Source of the DNA: an uncultured Clostridia bacterium
GTDB lineage: Bacteria > Bacillota > Clostridia > Oscillospirales > Acutalibacteraceae
Direction: 5' to 3'
Assembly (NCBI GenBank): GCA_944376655.1
Contig: CALWDJ010000013.1
Span: 1 to 54,882, forward strand
DNA: 54,882 nucleotides
Below the pieces are notes generated by a model. That model had not been told where the DNA came from, searched no databases, and saw only the letters and a program-made list of their open reading frames with translations. Positions 34,618 to 44,729 of the stretch are shown here, piece after piece. A program made the position numbers and the translations under genes. How positions within the stretch are numbered: position 1 is the first letter of the stretch; each line of letters begins with the position of its first letter.

Positions 34618-35739
34618 ATGGGAAAAGAAAATATAGTGGAACTCAAAAACATTTCGGTCGCTTTTGACGGCGAGCAGGTGCTTGACGGGCTTAATCTCGA
34701 CATTGTAGACGGCGAGTTTATAACCTTACTCGGTCCGTCCGGCTGTGGCAAGACCACAACCCTGCGGCTCATAGCCGGTTTTTTGGAGCCGGACTCCGGA
34801 GATGTTTTGTTTGAGGGCAAAAAAATCAATGGTGTTCCTGCGTACAAGCGTCAGGTCAACACCATTTTTCAGCGTTATGCCCTTTTTCCTCACCTTAACG
34901 TTTATGAGAATATCGCGTTCGGACTGCGCGTGAAAAAGCGTCCGGAAAGCGAGATAAAGGAAAAGGTGGCGGAAATGCTCAAGCTCGTTAACCTTACGGG
35001 TCTTGAGAAGCGGCATACCGACACGCTATCGGGCGGTCAGCAGCAGCGTGTGGCGATAGCCCGCGCCATTGCCAACCACCCGAAGGTGCTTCTGCTTGAC
35101 GAACCTCTCGCGGCACTTGATTTAAAGCTGCGCAAGGATATGCAAAAGGAGCTTAAAAAGATACAGCAGCAGCTCGGCATAACCTTTATATTCGTCACCC
35201 ACGACCAGGAGGAGGCACTTACTATGTCTGACAGGGTCGTGGTTATGGATTCGGGACGTATCCAGCAGGTAGGCACCCCGCAGGATATTTACAATGAGCC
35301 GCGCAACGCCTTTGTCGCCGATTTCATAGGCGAATCGAATATTGTTGACGGTAAAATGATAAAAGACTATTACGTGGAGTTTTCGGGTCAGAAATTCGAC
35401 TGTCTCGACAAGGGCTTCGCGGCAGGCGAAGCGGTAGACGTTGTAGTAAGACCTGAGGACGTTGACATAGTTGAGCCCCAAAAGGGAATGCTTAAGGGTG
35501 TTGTAACGTCGGTCGCGTTCCTCGGCGTACATTACGAGATAATTGTTGACATCGGCGGCTTTAAATGGATGATACAGACCACCGACGAGCATTTCGCCGG
35601 AGACAGCGTAGGTCTTTACATCGAGCCGGACGCTATTCACATTATGAAAAAATCCGAATATTCGGGACTTTACGGCGACTATTCCTCATACAGCGAGGAG
35701 ATCGACCACCTTTCGGACGCAGAGGAGGAGGAGCCGTGA
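34618..35739 (+). CDS. potA: Spermidine/putrescine ABC transporter ATPase
   Basis: A 373-residue importer ATPase of the PotA/MOI class: Walker A GPSGCGKT, signature [10 protein letters not shown], Walker [13 protein letters not shown]-loop VTHDQEEAL, and a C-terminal TOBE-type regulatory domain ([15 protein letters not shown]). It overlaps potB by GTGA, and the set potABCD is complete and in canonical order. The last ~20 residues are acidic. Specificity for polyamines rests on PotB, PotC and PotD similarity. Confidence 0.93.
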   Translation: MGKENIVELKNISVAFDGEQVLDGLNLDIVDGEFITLLGPSGCGKTTTLRLIAGFLEPDSGDVLFEGKKINGVPAYKRQVNTIFQRYALFPHLNVYENIAFGLRVKKRPESEIKEKVAEMLKLVNLTGLEKRHTDTLSGGQQQRVAIARAIANHPKVLLLDEPLAALDLKLRKDMQKELKKIQQQLGITFIFVTHDQEEALTMSDRVVVMDSGRIQQVGTPQDIYNEPRNAFVADFIGESNIVDGKMIKDYYVEFSGQKFDCLDKGFAAGEAVDVVVRPEDVDIVEPQKGMLKGVVTSVAFLGVHYEIIVDIGGFKWMIQTTDEHFAGDSVGLYIEPDAIHIMKKSEYSGLYGDYSSYSEEIDHLSDAEEEEP

Positions 35740-36566
35740 ACAAAAAAGCCTTCGGCAACAAGCTGGTAGCCTCCCCTTATATAGTATGGTCGGCGATATT
35801 CATTGTAGTACCTTTAATAATAATGGTTTACTTTTCGCTTACCGACCAGAACGGCGCGTTTACCCTTGCGAACATCTCGGAAATAGGGAAATACAAAAAG
35901 GCTTTCGGCATATCTATTCTTTACGCGGCGGCGGCTACGCTTATAACCCTTGTTTTAGCCTACCCGATGGCGTATTTTATGACAAAGCTGAATATTTCCT
36001 CGCAGCGTATGCTTTTTATGATCGTTATGATACCGATGTGGATGAACTTCCTTATCCGCACCTATTCGTGGATAACGATACTCGCTAACACCGGACTTAT
36101 AAACACTTTTCTGTCCAAACTCGGCATAGGACCTTTAAGGCTTATAAATACGCCGGGCGCGGTTATACTCGGTATGGTGTACGATTTTATACCGTATATG
36201 ATACTTCCGCTTTACTCGGTTATGTCAAAGCTTGACAAATCGTTGCTTGAAGCGGCGGAGGATCTCGGGTCGGACGCATTCACAAAGTTCAGGAGAGTTC
36301 TTTTCCCGCTCTCAAAGCCGGGAATGATATCGGGCATAACAATGGTTTTCGTACCGTCGGTCAGCACCTTTTACATCTCCCAGAAGCTGGGCGGCAACAA
36401 AACAATGCTGATAGGTGATACGATTGAATATTTCTTCAACCTCGGTCCCACATACTATAACATCGCGTCGGCGATATCGCTGGTGCTTATGGTTATGATA
36501 CTCGTCTGCCTGTTTATAATGAACCGGTGCGGCGGAAGCGATGAGGACGGAGGTGTGTTGATGTGA
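35736..36566 (+). CDS. potB: Spermidine/putrescine ABC permease PotB
   Basis: A 276-residue permease with six membrane segments and the EAA loop [25 protein letters not shown] that docks on PotA. The start is GTG at 35736, overlapping the potA stop, with GGAGGAGG just upstream. A longer open frame upstream runs inside potA and is a shadow. Its end overlaps potC. Confidence 0.92.
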   Translation: MNKKAFGNKLVASPYIVWSAIFIVVPLIIMVYFSLTDQNGAFTLANISEIGKYKKAFGISILYAAAATLITLVLAYPMAYFMTKLNISSQRMLFMIVMIPMWMNFLIRTYSWITILANTGLINTFLSKLGIGPLRLINTPGAVILGMVYDFIPYMILPLYSVMSKLDKSLLEAAEDLGSDAFTKFRRVLFPLSKPGMISGITMVFVPSVSTFYISQKLGGNKTMLIGDTIEYFFNLGPTYYNIASAISLVLMVMILVCLFIMNRCGGSDEDGGVLM

Positions 36567-37372
36567 AGCTGCTTTCCCGTCTTTATATAGCTCTTATAAT
36601 CCTCTTTCTTTACGCGCCGGTGGCGGTGATGATAGTATTTTCCTTCAACTCATCAAGCAGCGTATGGGTTATGGGCGGCTTTTCAACGCGCTGGTACGAG
36701 GGGCTTGTCAAAAACACGGTAATGCTTTCCGCGCTTGAGCATACGCTGATAATCGCCCTGCTTTCTGCGGTGATATCCACCGTGCTCGGCACGGCGGCGG
36801 CGGTAGGCATAACCGCCATACGGAACCGCATTGCGAAAAAAGCGGTAATGTCGGTAACGCAGATACCGATGATGAACGCCGACATAGTTACAGGAATATC
36901 GCTTATGCTGCTTTTCATATTTTTCGGAAAACTGATAGGGCTTGACGAATCACTTGGGTTTGCCACGGTGCTGATAGCGCACATTACATTTAACCTGCCA
37001 TACGTTATACTGTCGGTCATACCGAGACTGCGGCAGACCGACGCGCATTTGTCCGAAGCCGCGATGGATCTCGGCTGCACGCCGGTAAAGGCATTCTTTA
37101 AGGTGATACTTCCCTCTATCTCGACCGGAATAGTCACAGGCTTTATAATGGCGTTTACCTTATCACTTGACGATTTTGTAATCAGCTATTTTACCTGCGG
37201 TCATTATCAGACCCTGCCGATAGTGATTTACACTATGACAAAGAAATCGGTCACACCCGATACCTACGCTTTGTCCACCCTTATATTTATAACTGTATTC
37301 GTGCTTCTGATACTGTACAATATACTTCAGAGCAAGAGTGAGAAAAAGCGCACCGAAATACGGCGCGTATAA
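36563..37372 (+). CDS. potC: Spermidine/putrescine ABC permease PotC
   Basis: A 269-residue permease, six membrane segments, EAA loop EAAMDLGCTPVKAFFKVILPSISTG. Other family marks are FNSSSSVWVMGGFSTRWYEGL near the N-terminus and TLSLDDFVISYFTCG near residue 200. The start is GTG at 36563 behind GGAGGTG, overlapping the end of potB. It forms the channel with PotB. Confidence 0.92.
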   Translation: MKLLSRLYIALIILFLYAPVAVMIVFSFNSSSSVWVMGGFSTRWYEGLVKNTVMLSALEHTLIIALLSAVISTVLGTAAAVGITAIRNRIAKKAVMSVTQIPMMNADIVTGISLMLLFIFFGKLIGLDESLGFATVLIAHITFNLPYVILSVIPRLRQTDAHLSEAAMDLGCTPVKAFFKVILPSISTGIVTGFIMAFTLSLDDFVISYFTCGHYQTLPIVIYTMTKKSVTPDTYALSTLIFITVFVLLILYNILQSKSEKKRTEIRRV

Positions 37373-37392
37373 ACACTGAAATAATAAATAAT

Positions 37393-37444
37393 GCACATCA
37401 GCAATTTTCCGCAATTATTCAGGGTTTGAGACAGCCTGATGTGC
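37393..37444 (+). promoter_or_regulatory. Intercistronic inverted repeat before potD
   Basis: GCACATCAG and CTGATGTGC, perfect 9-bp arms 34 nt apart, followed by the potD ribosome site AAGAAAGGAAA. It probably stabilises or tunes the potD message; no T-run follows, so termination is unlikely. Confidence 0.55.
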
Positions 37445-37464
37445 TTAAGAAAGGAAAATGATAA

Positions 37465-38571
37465 ATGAAAAAATACATTGCACTTGTCTGCGCCCTCGCG
37501 GTAGCACTCTCTGTACTTCTTACCGGCTGCGGCTACGAATACAAGGATCTTGAGCTGCGCGCCGAGTACGACAAAAGCCTTGAAGGCACCACTCTTACGG
37601 TATACAACTGGGGCGAATACATCTCCCGCGGTGAGGACGACACGGTCGACGTAAACAAGGAATTTGAAAAATACACCGGTATAAAAGTTGATTATCTTAC
37701 CTTTGATAGCAACGAAATCATGTATTCACAGTTAGCCGGCGGCGGAATCAATTACGATATCATAATACCCTCCGACTATATGATTGAGCGTCTTATAAAG
37801 GAAGATATGCTCCAGACTATCGACACCTCAAAAATCTCAAACTACGACCTTATAGCAGACGAATACAAAAAGCTGTTTTTTGATCCCGAGGATCAATACA
37901 GCGTGCCCTACAATGTGGGACTTGTCGGAATTATTTACAACGAAAAGCTGACCGGAAGTGATATAGAGCACTCATGGAAGGTTCTGTGGGACGAGAAATA
38001 CAAGGATATGGCGCTCAACTTCAACAATCCGCGCGATGCCTTTATGACAGCCCAAATGATTTTAGGACAGGACGTGAACACGCTTAATAAAGCCGACTGG
38101 GACGCCGCTGCCGATCTGCTTAAAGAGGGCAAGGCAAATCTTCAGTCATATGTAATGGACGAGATATACGGAAAAATGGAGACCGGAGAGGCTTCCGTTG
38201 CCCCCTATTACGCCGGCGACTATCTTACAATGTACGACACCAATGAGGACCTGCGTTTCTTCTATCCGGAAGAGGGAACAAATATATTTGTCGACTCGAT
38301 CTGCATACCGAAAAACGCCAAAAACTACGAAGCGGCGCTTATGTATATCAACTTCCTGCTTGAGCCTGACATAGCCACCGCGAATGCCGAATACATCGGC
38401 TACGCCTCGCCCAACACGGCGGTTATAAACAACGAGGATTACTGCTACTATCAGAACGAGATTCTTTATCCCGACGAGGCTGATCTTCCGAAAGTACAAT
38501 ATTATCATGACATTGACGAGGAAATCCGCACATATTACGAAACCCTCTGGAGCGAGGTAAAGCTCTACTGA
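37465..38571 (+). CDS. potD: Spermidine/putrescine-binding lipoprotein PotD
   Basis: A 368-residue lipoprotein: signal MKKYIALVCALAVALSVLL, lipobox LTGC (Cys22), then the PotD fold with LTVYNWGEYIS, YDIIIPSDYMIERLIKEDML, VPYNVGLVGIIYN and FFYPEEGTNIFVDSICIPKNAK. The acidic/aromatic residues around these motifs line the polyamine pocket in the family. Last gene of the operon, followed by a strong terminator. Whether spermidine or putrescine is preferred cannot be told. Confidence 0.93.
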   Translation: MKKYIALVCALAVALSVLLTGCGYEYKDLELRAEYDKSLEGTTLTVYNWGEYISRGEDDTVDVNKEFEKYTGIKVDYLTFDSNEIMYSQLAGGGINYDIIIPSDYMIERLIKEDMLQTIDTSKISNYDLIADEYKKLFFDPEDQYSVPYNVGLVGIIYNEKLTGSDIEHSWKVLWDEKYKDMALNFNNPRDAFMTAQMILGQDVNTLNKADWDAAADLLKEGKANLQSYVMDEIYGKMETGEASVAPYYAGDYLTMYDTNEDLRFFYPEEGTNIFVDSICIPKNAKNYEAALMYINFLLEPDIATANAEYIGYASPNTAVINNEDYCYYQNEILYPDEADLPKVQYYHDIDEEIRTYYETLWSEVKLY

Positions 38572-38623
38572 TAAATGAAATATAGCGGTAAATACATCGA
38601 CTGCACACGGCACAAACCGATGC

Positions 38624-38660
38624 AAAAATCCCATACCTTTTTGAGGTATGGGATTTTTTT
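38624..38660. terminator. Bidirectional terminator between potD and lacZ
   Basis: AAAAATCCCATACC with partner GGTATGGGATTTTT, seven-base loop. A and T runs on both sides let it end both converging transcripts. Confidence 0.9.
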
Positions 38661-38661
38661 A

Positions 38662-41505
<2,844 letters not shown>

Positions 41506-41519
41506 CTATATAAACAATA

Positions 41520-41564
41520 CAGTACGGAAAAGTTATTATAAATCCCATATCCTTTCCCGTACTG
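41520..41564 (-). promoter_or_regulatory. Leader hairpin of lacZ
   Basis: CAGTACGGGAAAG pairs with CTTTTCCGTACTG (13 bp with one wobble) across a ~19-nt loop, in the untranslated leader. No T-run follows; it may protect the mRNA or bind a regulator. Confidence 0.55.
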
Positions 41565-41581
41565 CATAATCTAACAAATCA

Positions 41582-41610
41582 AATATACTTTATAGTATTG
41601 GGTTTGTCAA
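41582..41610 (-). promoter_or_regulatory. lacZ promoter
   Basis: -35 TTGACA, 17-nt spacer, -10 TATATT on the minus strand. Confidence 0.85.
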
Positions 41611-41635
41611 TATTTTTTTGTATGTTTTAGTTGCT

Positions 41636-41673
41636 CAAAATGTAGAAAAAGCCGTGATAATTTCTACATTTTG
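41636..41673. promoter_or_regulatory. Operator-like palindrome upstream of the lacZ promoter
   Basis: CAAAATGTAGAAA and TTTCTACATTTTG are perfect 13-bp arms separated by 12 nt, about 26 nt upstream of the -35 box. It also lies 30 nt after the peptidase stop, so a hairpin end for that operon is an alternative, but it is AT rich and lacks a T-run. Confidence 0.5.
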
Positions 41674-41702
41674 ATATGTTTAAAAATCGCAATAAAAATG
41701 TA

Positions 41703-42179
41703 TTACGTTTTTCTGCTTTTTTGCGCTAAAATAAAGCGTTTGATTTTTCCGAGGAACGGACGAAGTTTAAATTTCCATATATATCTTAAAGGATAGCTTA
41801 CCCGCATAAAAAAGACATATGTTTTGTACTTGCGGCTTTTTTCGCAATCGTAATACTTCCCATCACGGTAAAACGCTTTAAGGACGCCGATAATATCGCC
41901 GTCCTTGACATCGTATTCTTTTGTGTAAAGGTTGTCACCTCGTATTATATAGCCGTCATTCGTGACTTTTAATATACGGTGCAGAACTAATTTATCCCGT
42001 CCGGTTCTTTTATAAAGCGGAACGTCATTTTTTTTAAGTTTGCCGTCCACTCGTTTTATTACGACAATATCTCGATGCTGTCGCAGCATAGGCTGCATGC
42101 TTATTCCGACTGTTAAAGAGCAAACTTCCTGATTTTGTTCGAGTGCCTTCTCAATCTCATCAATTCCGAGATATTGCAT
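41703..42179 (-). CDS. S24/S26-family peptidase (signal-peptidase-like)
   Basis: A 158-residue protein with the serine-peptidase box VGISMQPML (Ser27) and a second box LVLHRIL in which His67 stands where bacterial signal peptidases have Lys. A Ser-His pair is the arrangement of ER/SipW-type enzymes. Then GDNLYTKEYDVKDGDIIG forms the last conserved box. There is no N-terminal membrane helix; the C-terminus is basic and aromatic (YPLRYIWKFKLRPFLGK) and may be membrane-associated. Its start overlaps the pqqD-like stop, so it belongs to the peptide operon and may remove the leader. Last gene of the set. Confidence 0.78.
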   Translation of the reverse strand: MQYLGIDEIEKALEQNQEVCSLTVGISMQPMLRQHRDIVVIKRVDGKLKKNDVPLYKRTGRDKLVLHRILKVTNDGYIIRGDNLYTKEYDVKDGDIIGVLKAFYRDGKYYDCEKSRKYKTYVFFMRVSYPLRYIWKFKLRPFLGKIKRFILAQKSRKT

Positions 42180-42445
42180 CAGATAAGCACGTCCGCTTCT
42201 TTTAGTTTATCGGTAAATTCCTTAACAGTTTCACGCACTTCCTGCTCGGTCACGTCCTCGTAATCCTTTAACATCGCCGCCACTATCTCGTCTTCAGTAA
42301 CGTCGTTTTTAAGCATATTGAAGATGTAAGCACCAGTGCCATTCATTTTAATAAAACCCCCGAATTTTTCGAGATCTTCGCCGACCGCTACCGCAACAAT
42401 TTTATCGGCTACTTCATTTGTTACAAAGGTGTATTTCAGTTTCAT
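42179..42445 (-). CDS. PqqD-like peptide-binding protein
   Basis: An 88-residue PqqD-family protein (RiPP recognition element): FVTNEVADKIVAVAVGEDLEKFGGFIKMNGTGAYIFNMLKND, then a helical half DEIVAAMLKDYEDVTEQEVRETVKEF. PqqD-like proteins bind the leader of precursor peptides and present them to radical SAM enzymes. The ATG at 42445 has GGAG seven bases upstream. Its first 32 nt overlap the end of the kinase-like gene, and its last base pairs overlap the peptidase start. Confidence 0.85.
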   Translation of the reverse strand: MKLKYTFVTNEVADKIVAVAVGEDLEKFGGFIKMNGTGAYIFNMLKNDVTEDEIVAAMLKDYEDVTEQEVRETVKEFTDKLKEADVLI

Positions 42446-43166
42446 TTTCTTTCTCCACTTCAAAAATTTTATTGTATGCCGTCTGCGCAGCGTTAATATC
42501 CATATTGCATTTTATTCTCCATAATTTGCAGCAGGAAATAAGTCTGTCAATAAGTTTCAATGTATTTAAAGCCGCATTCGGGTCTTTAGGCATATAAACC
42601 TGATTGAAAAGAAGGTCTGCTGCTTCCGCCTTTGACATCTCTACACAGGAATTGTTTTCCGCACGCTCTATAAAACATATATGTTTGAGCGGCGTTCTCA
42701 TGTTGCAACCTAAATGCTCCTTGCCGTTCCACGGTGTACCGTAAGCATAAGGTGTTTCCGGCTCATCATCAAAAAAGCGGACAATCGGTTTATCGCCGTT
42801 TACTATTTTAAGCCTGTCCCCTATCAGCTTCTGCCACAAGAGCATATGTGTGGTTTTTCCGGTGCCGCTGTGCGCCGCTAGCGCAATTCCCGTTCCGTCA
42901 ACATCAAAAACCGCCGAATGAAGCACAAAAGCATTATGTAACGGCAGCCATTCGGCTATTTTACGATGAATTGCCGAAGAAAAAAAACCTCCCCGCTCGA
43001 ATTTTGCAAGTTTTTTCTCAATTTTAACGTCATTCTTGGAAATGAATACAGACAATTCAGGGGCGTCTGAAAAACTCACACCATAATCTGATGTATCACC
43101 ATTTTGATTCCATTCATGCTTTATTTCCAATAAATAATCTGCTATTTTAATATAAAATTTATTCAT
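42414..43166 (-). CDS. HPr-kinase-like protein of a peptide-modification operon
   Basis: A 250-residue protein with the HprK-type P-loop HSGTGKTTH (99-107) preceded by AFVLHSAVFDVDGTGIAL and followed by IVNGDKPIVRFF, NGKEHLGCN and CFIERAENNS. This is the short HPrK-like family seen in RiPP clusters (a homologue phosphorylates the lasso peptide paeninodin), not the catabolite-control HPr kinase, which is longer and has an N-terminal domain. It overlaps the maturase gene by 8 nt and the PqqD gene by 32 nt. Phosphorylation of a Ser or Thr in the peptide is a plausible role but unproven. Confidence 0.75.
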   Translation of the reverse strand: MNKFYIKIADYLLEIKHEWNQNGDTSDYGVSFSDAPELSVFISKNDVKIEKKLAKFERGGFFSSAIHRKIAEWLPLHNAFVLHSAVFDVDGTGIALAAHSGTGKTTHMLLWQKLIGDRLKIVNGDKPIVRFFDDEPETPYAYGTPWNGKEHLGCNMRTPLKHICFIERAENNSCVEMSKAEAADLLFNQVYMPKDPNAALNTLKLIDRLISCCKLWRIKCNMDINAAQTAYNKIFEVEKENETEIHLCNK

Positions 43167-44511
43167 TGCCTTTTTTATTCATATACTCTTTATAAGAGCC
43201 CATCATACCTCTTCTAATATCTTCTAATCTGTTAATTTGTTCATATTCAAAACATTTGTGTTTGGCGATAGGGCATTTTTCTAATATTATACAAGTTGGA
43301 TAATATGCGCATTTCTTGCACTTTTCATATGGTTTACAATATTTACTCCAATCGCTCCTCTTCGTTGAATTATCATATATTGTACCAAAAGTTTCATCTT
43401 CAACAAAATGCTCGCAATAACCTAATTTACCGTCCGGCAAAATCATAACCCAAGTTTTATTATCAGCCTGGCACGCATAACACTTAAATTTATTAAACAT
43501 CATAGATCTGTGCTTAATGCTAGTTTTATCCAAATATTTGCATAAAGCAACATATTTTTGAGTAATAGCTTTGCGTTCTTCATCGGTTCGAGAGGTTTTT
43601 TTATATCCCACGCCTTCATAAATCGGTTGAGCGTAGATAGTTAATTTTTTAAATACAGAAAATTTATTATTCAAAAAATCAGTTAATTCAATAAGCTCAT
43701 CAGCATTATGGCTGTCCATATTAATTCTTATTTGAACAGCTACATTTTTATTAAGCAAATACTCTATATTATTGATCACACGTTGAAAAGGATTAGGATC
43801 ACTATGAATATAATTTTTAATATTATTGTATGTTTCCTGCAAACCATCTAATGTAATTTGTATCCATTTCAACTTCCATAAAGAAGTTGCTTTGGTTATT
43901 AGTTCATCATTAAAAAGATAAGCATTTGAAACCATTGTGGAATAGAAATTTATATTATTATCTTTTAGCGTTTCGCAGATTATATCTATTGCTTGTATAT
44001 TACATAACGGTTCGCCGCCAAACCAATTAAGCCTGACAGTTTTTCCTTTACTTTGCTTTATTATATATTTAGCAACATCAAAAGCAATTTGTTGATTCAT
44101 TGATTTTACCTTAGTTCCTGCTTCGTAACAATAAAAACAACGAGCATTGCACGCTGTTGTAGGTAAAATTGTAAAATTACAAATTGTATTTTCTTTGTTG
44201 ATAGTTCTTACAGTTGCAAGAAGTTGATCTGCAAGTAACATTTCATTGTAATTTTGAGGAACCAAAAACCATTTTTTTATTAAATTTTTGATTAATTCCT
44301 TAGGTTGCGTAAAATTGCTATTTTTTAAATTATTATATTCGTTTTCAGAAATTAAAATAAGTTCTTTTGTTAAATTGTTATAAAGTAAAATACCCTGTTC
44401 TGTGTCAGAATTTATACAATAATTGATAAATCTATATTCTTGCATATGGTTATAATTTTGCTCACCTAATATAGCAGAAATAACCTCTGAAGGTTTATTT
44501 ATTTGTAGCAT
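43159..44511 (-). CDS. Radical SAM/SPASM peptide maturase
   Basis: A 450-residue radical SAM enzyme. An N-terminal region of ~110 residues (YINNCIN-like, LYNNLTKELILISENEYNNL) resembles the leader-handling domains of peptide maturases. The SAM cluster motif is CNARCFYC (Cys121, 125, 128), followed by LNWFGGEPL, STMVSNAYL and WIQITLDGL. The C-terminal third is a Cys-rich SPASM-type domain (CQADNKTWVMILPDGKLGYC, CKKCAYYPTCIILEKCP) that would hold extra Fe-S clusters. Such enzymes form thioether or C-C links in RiPPs. The gene is visibly more AT rich than the flanking housekeeping genes, suggesting transfer. A precursor gene lies 56 nt upstream. Confidence 0.88.
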   Translation of the reverse strand: MLQINKPSEVISAILGEQNYNHMQEYRFINYCINSDTEQGILLYNNLTKELILISENEYNNLKNSNFTQPKELIKNLIKKWFLVPQNYNEMLLADQLLATVRTINKENTICNFTILPTTACNARCFYCYEAGTKVKSMNQQIAFDVAKYIIKQSKGKTVRLNWFGGEPLCNIQAIDIICETLKDNNINFYSTMVSNAYLFNDELITKATSLWKLKWIQITLDGLQETYNNIKNYIHSDPNPFQRVINNIEYLLNKNVAVQIRINMDSHNADELIELTDFLNNKFSVFKKLTIYAQPIYEGVGYKKTSRTDEERKAITQKYVALCKYLDKTSIKHRSMMFNKFKCYACQADNKTWVMILPDGKLGYCEHFVEDETFGTIYDNSTKRSDWSKYCKPYEKCKKCAYYPTCIILEKCPIAKHKCFEYEQINRLEDIRRGMMGSYKEYMNKKGNE

Positions 44512-44531
44512 GAATTTGAAATCTCACTTTC

Positions 44532-44569
44532 TAAAAAAAGCAGCTTGCAACGCAAGCTGCTTTTTTTTT
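44532..44569 (-). terminator. Terminator between precursor and maturase genes
   Basis: AGCAGCTTGC with partner GCAAGCTGCT, triloop, and T-runs on both sides. It follows the precursor stop directly and precedes the maturase start by ~20 nt, so it would give many precursor transcripts and few maturase transcripts. Confidence 0.85.
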
Positions 44570-44687
44570 ACTCTAAAATTGGTTCATCACATCCAGGAGT
44601 CAATTCAGGTGTATATTCAGCACCACATGGAGAAGTTGTAACAACATTTTCCAAATTTAATTTTATAATTTCAACATATGCCTTCAT
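44568..44687 (-). CDS. Candidate RiPP precursor peptide, 39 residues
   Basis: ATG 44687 has GGAGGTGAAG seven bases upstream, one of the best ribosome sites in the window. The peptide starts MKAYVEIIKLNLENVV, a leader-like half, and ends with a core-like half containing TTSPCGAEY (Cys21) and TPELTPGCDEPILE (Cys33). The two Cys are 12 apart, with Thr, Ser, Pro and acidic residues around them. It sits between the secreted protein gene (42 nt) and the radical SAM maturase (56 nt), with a terminator right after its stop. Size, position and strand fit a precursor. It is too short to be picked up by 60-codon ORF calls. The modification type (sulfur-to-carbon thioether, phosphorylation) is not determined. 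Confidence 0.75.
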   Translation of the reverse strand: MKAYVEIIKLNLENVVTTSPCGAEYTPELTPGCDEPILE

Positions 44688-44729
44688 TATTAAACTTCAC
44701 CTCCAACGAAGAATAATGCATATACTCAA

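Noticed and set aside
42414-43166. Catabolite-control HPr kinase (hprK)
   Set aside because: Too short, lacking the N-terminal domain, and embedded in a peptide-modification operon; the RiPP-associated HPrK-like family fits better.
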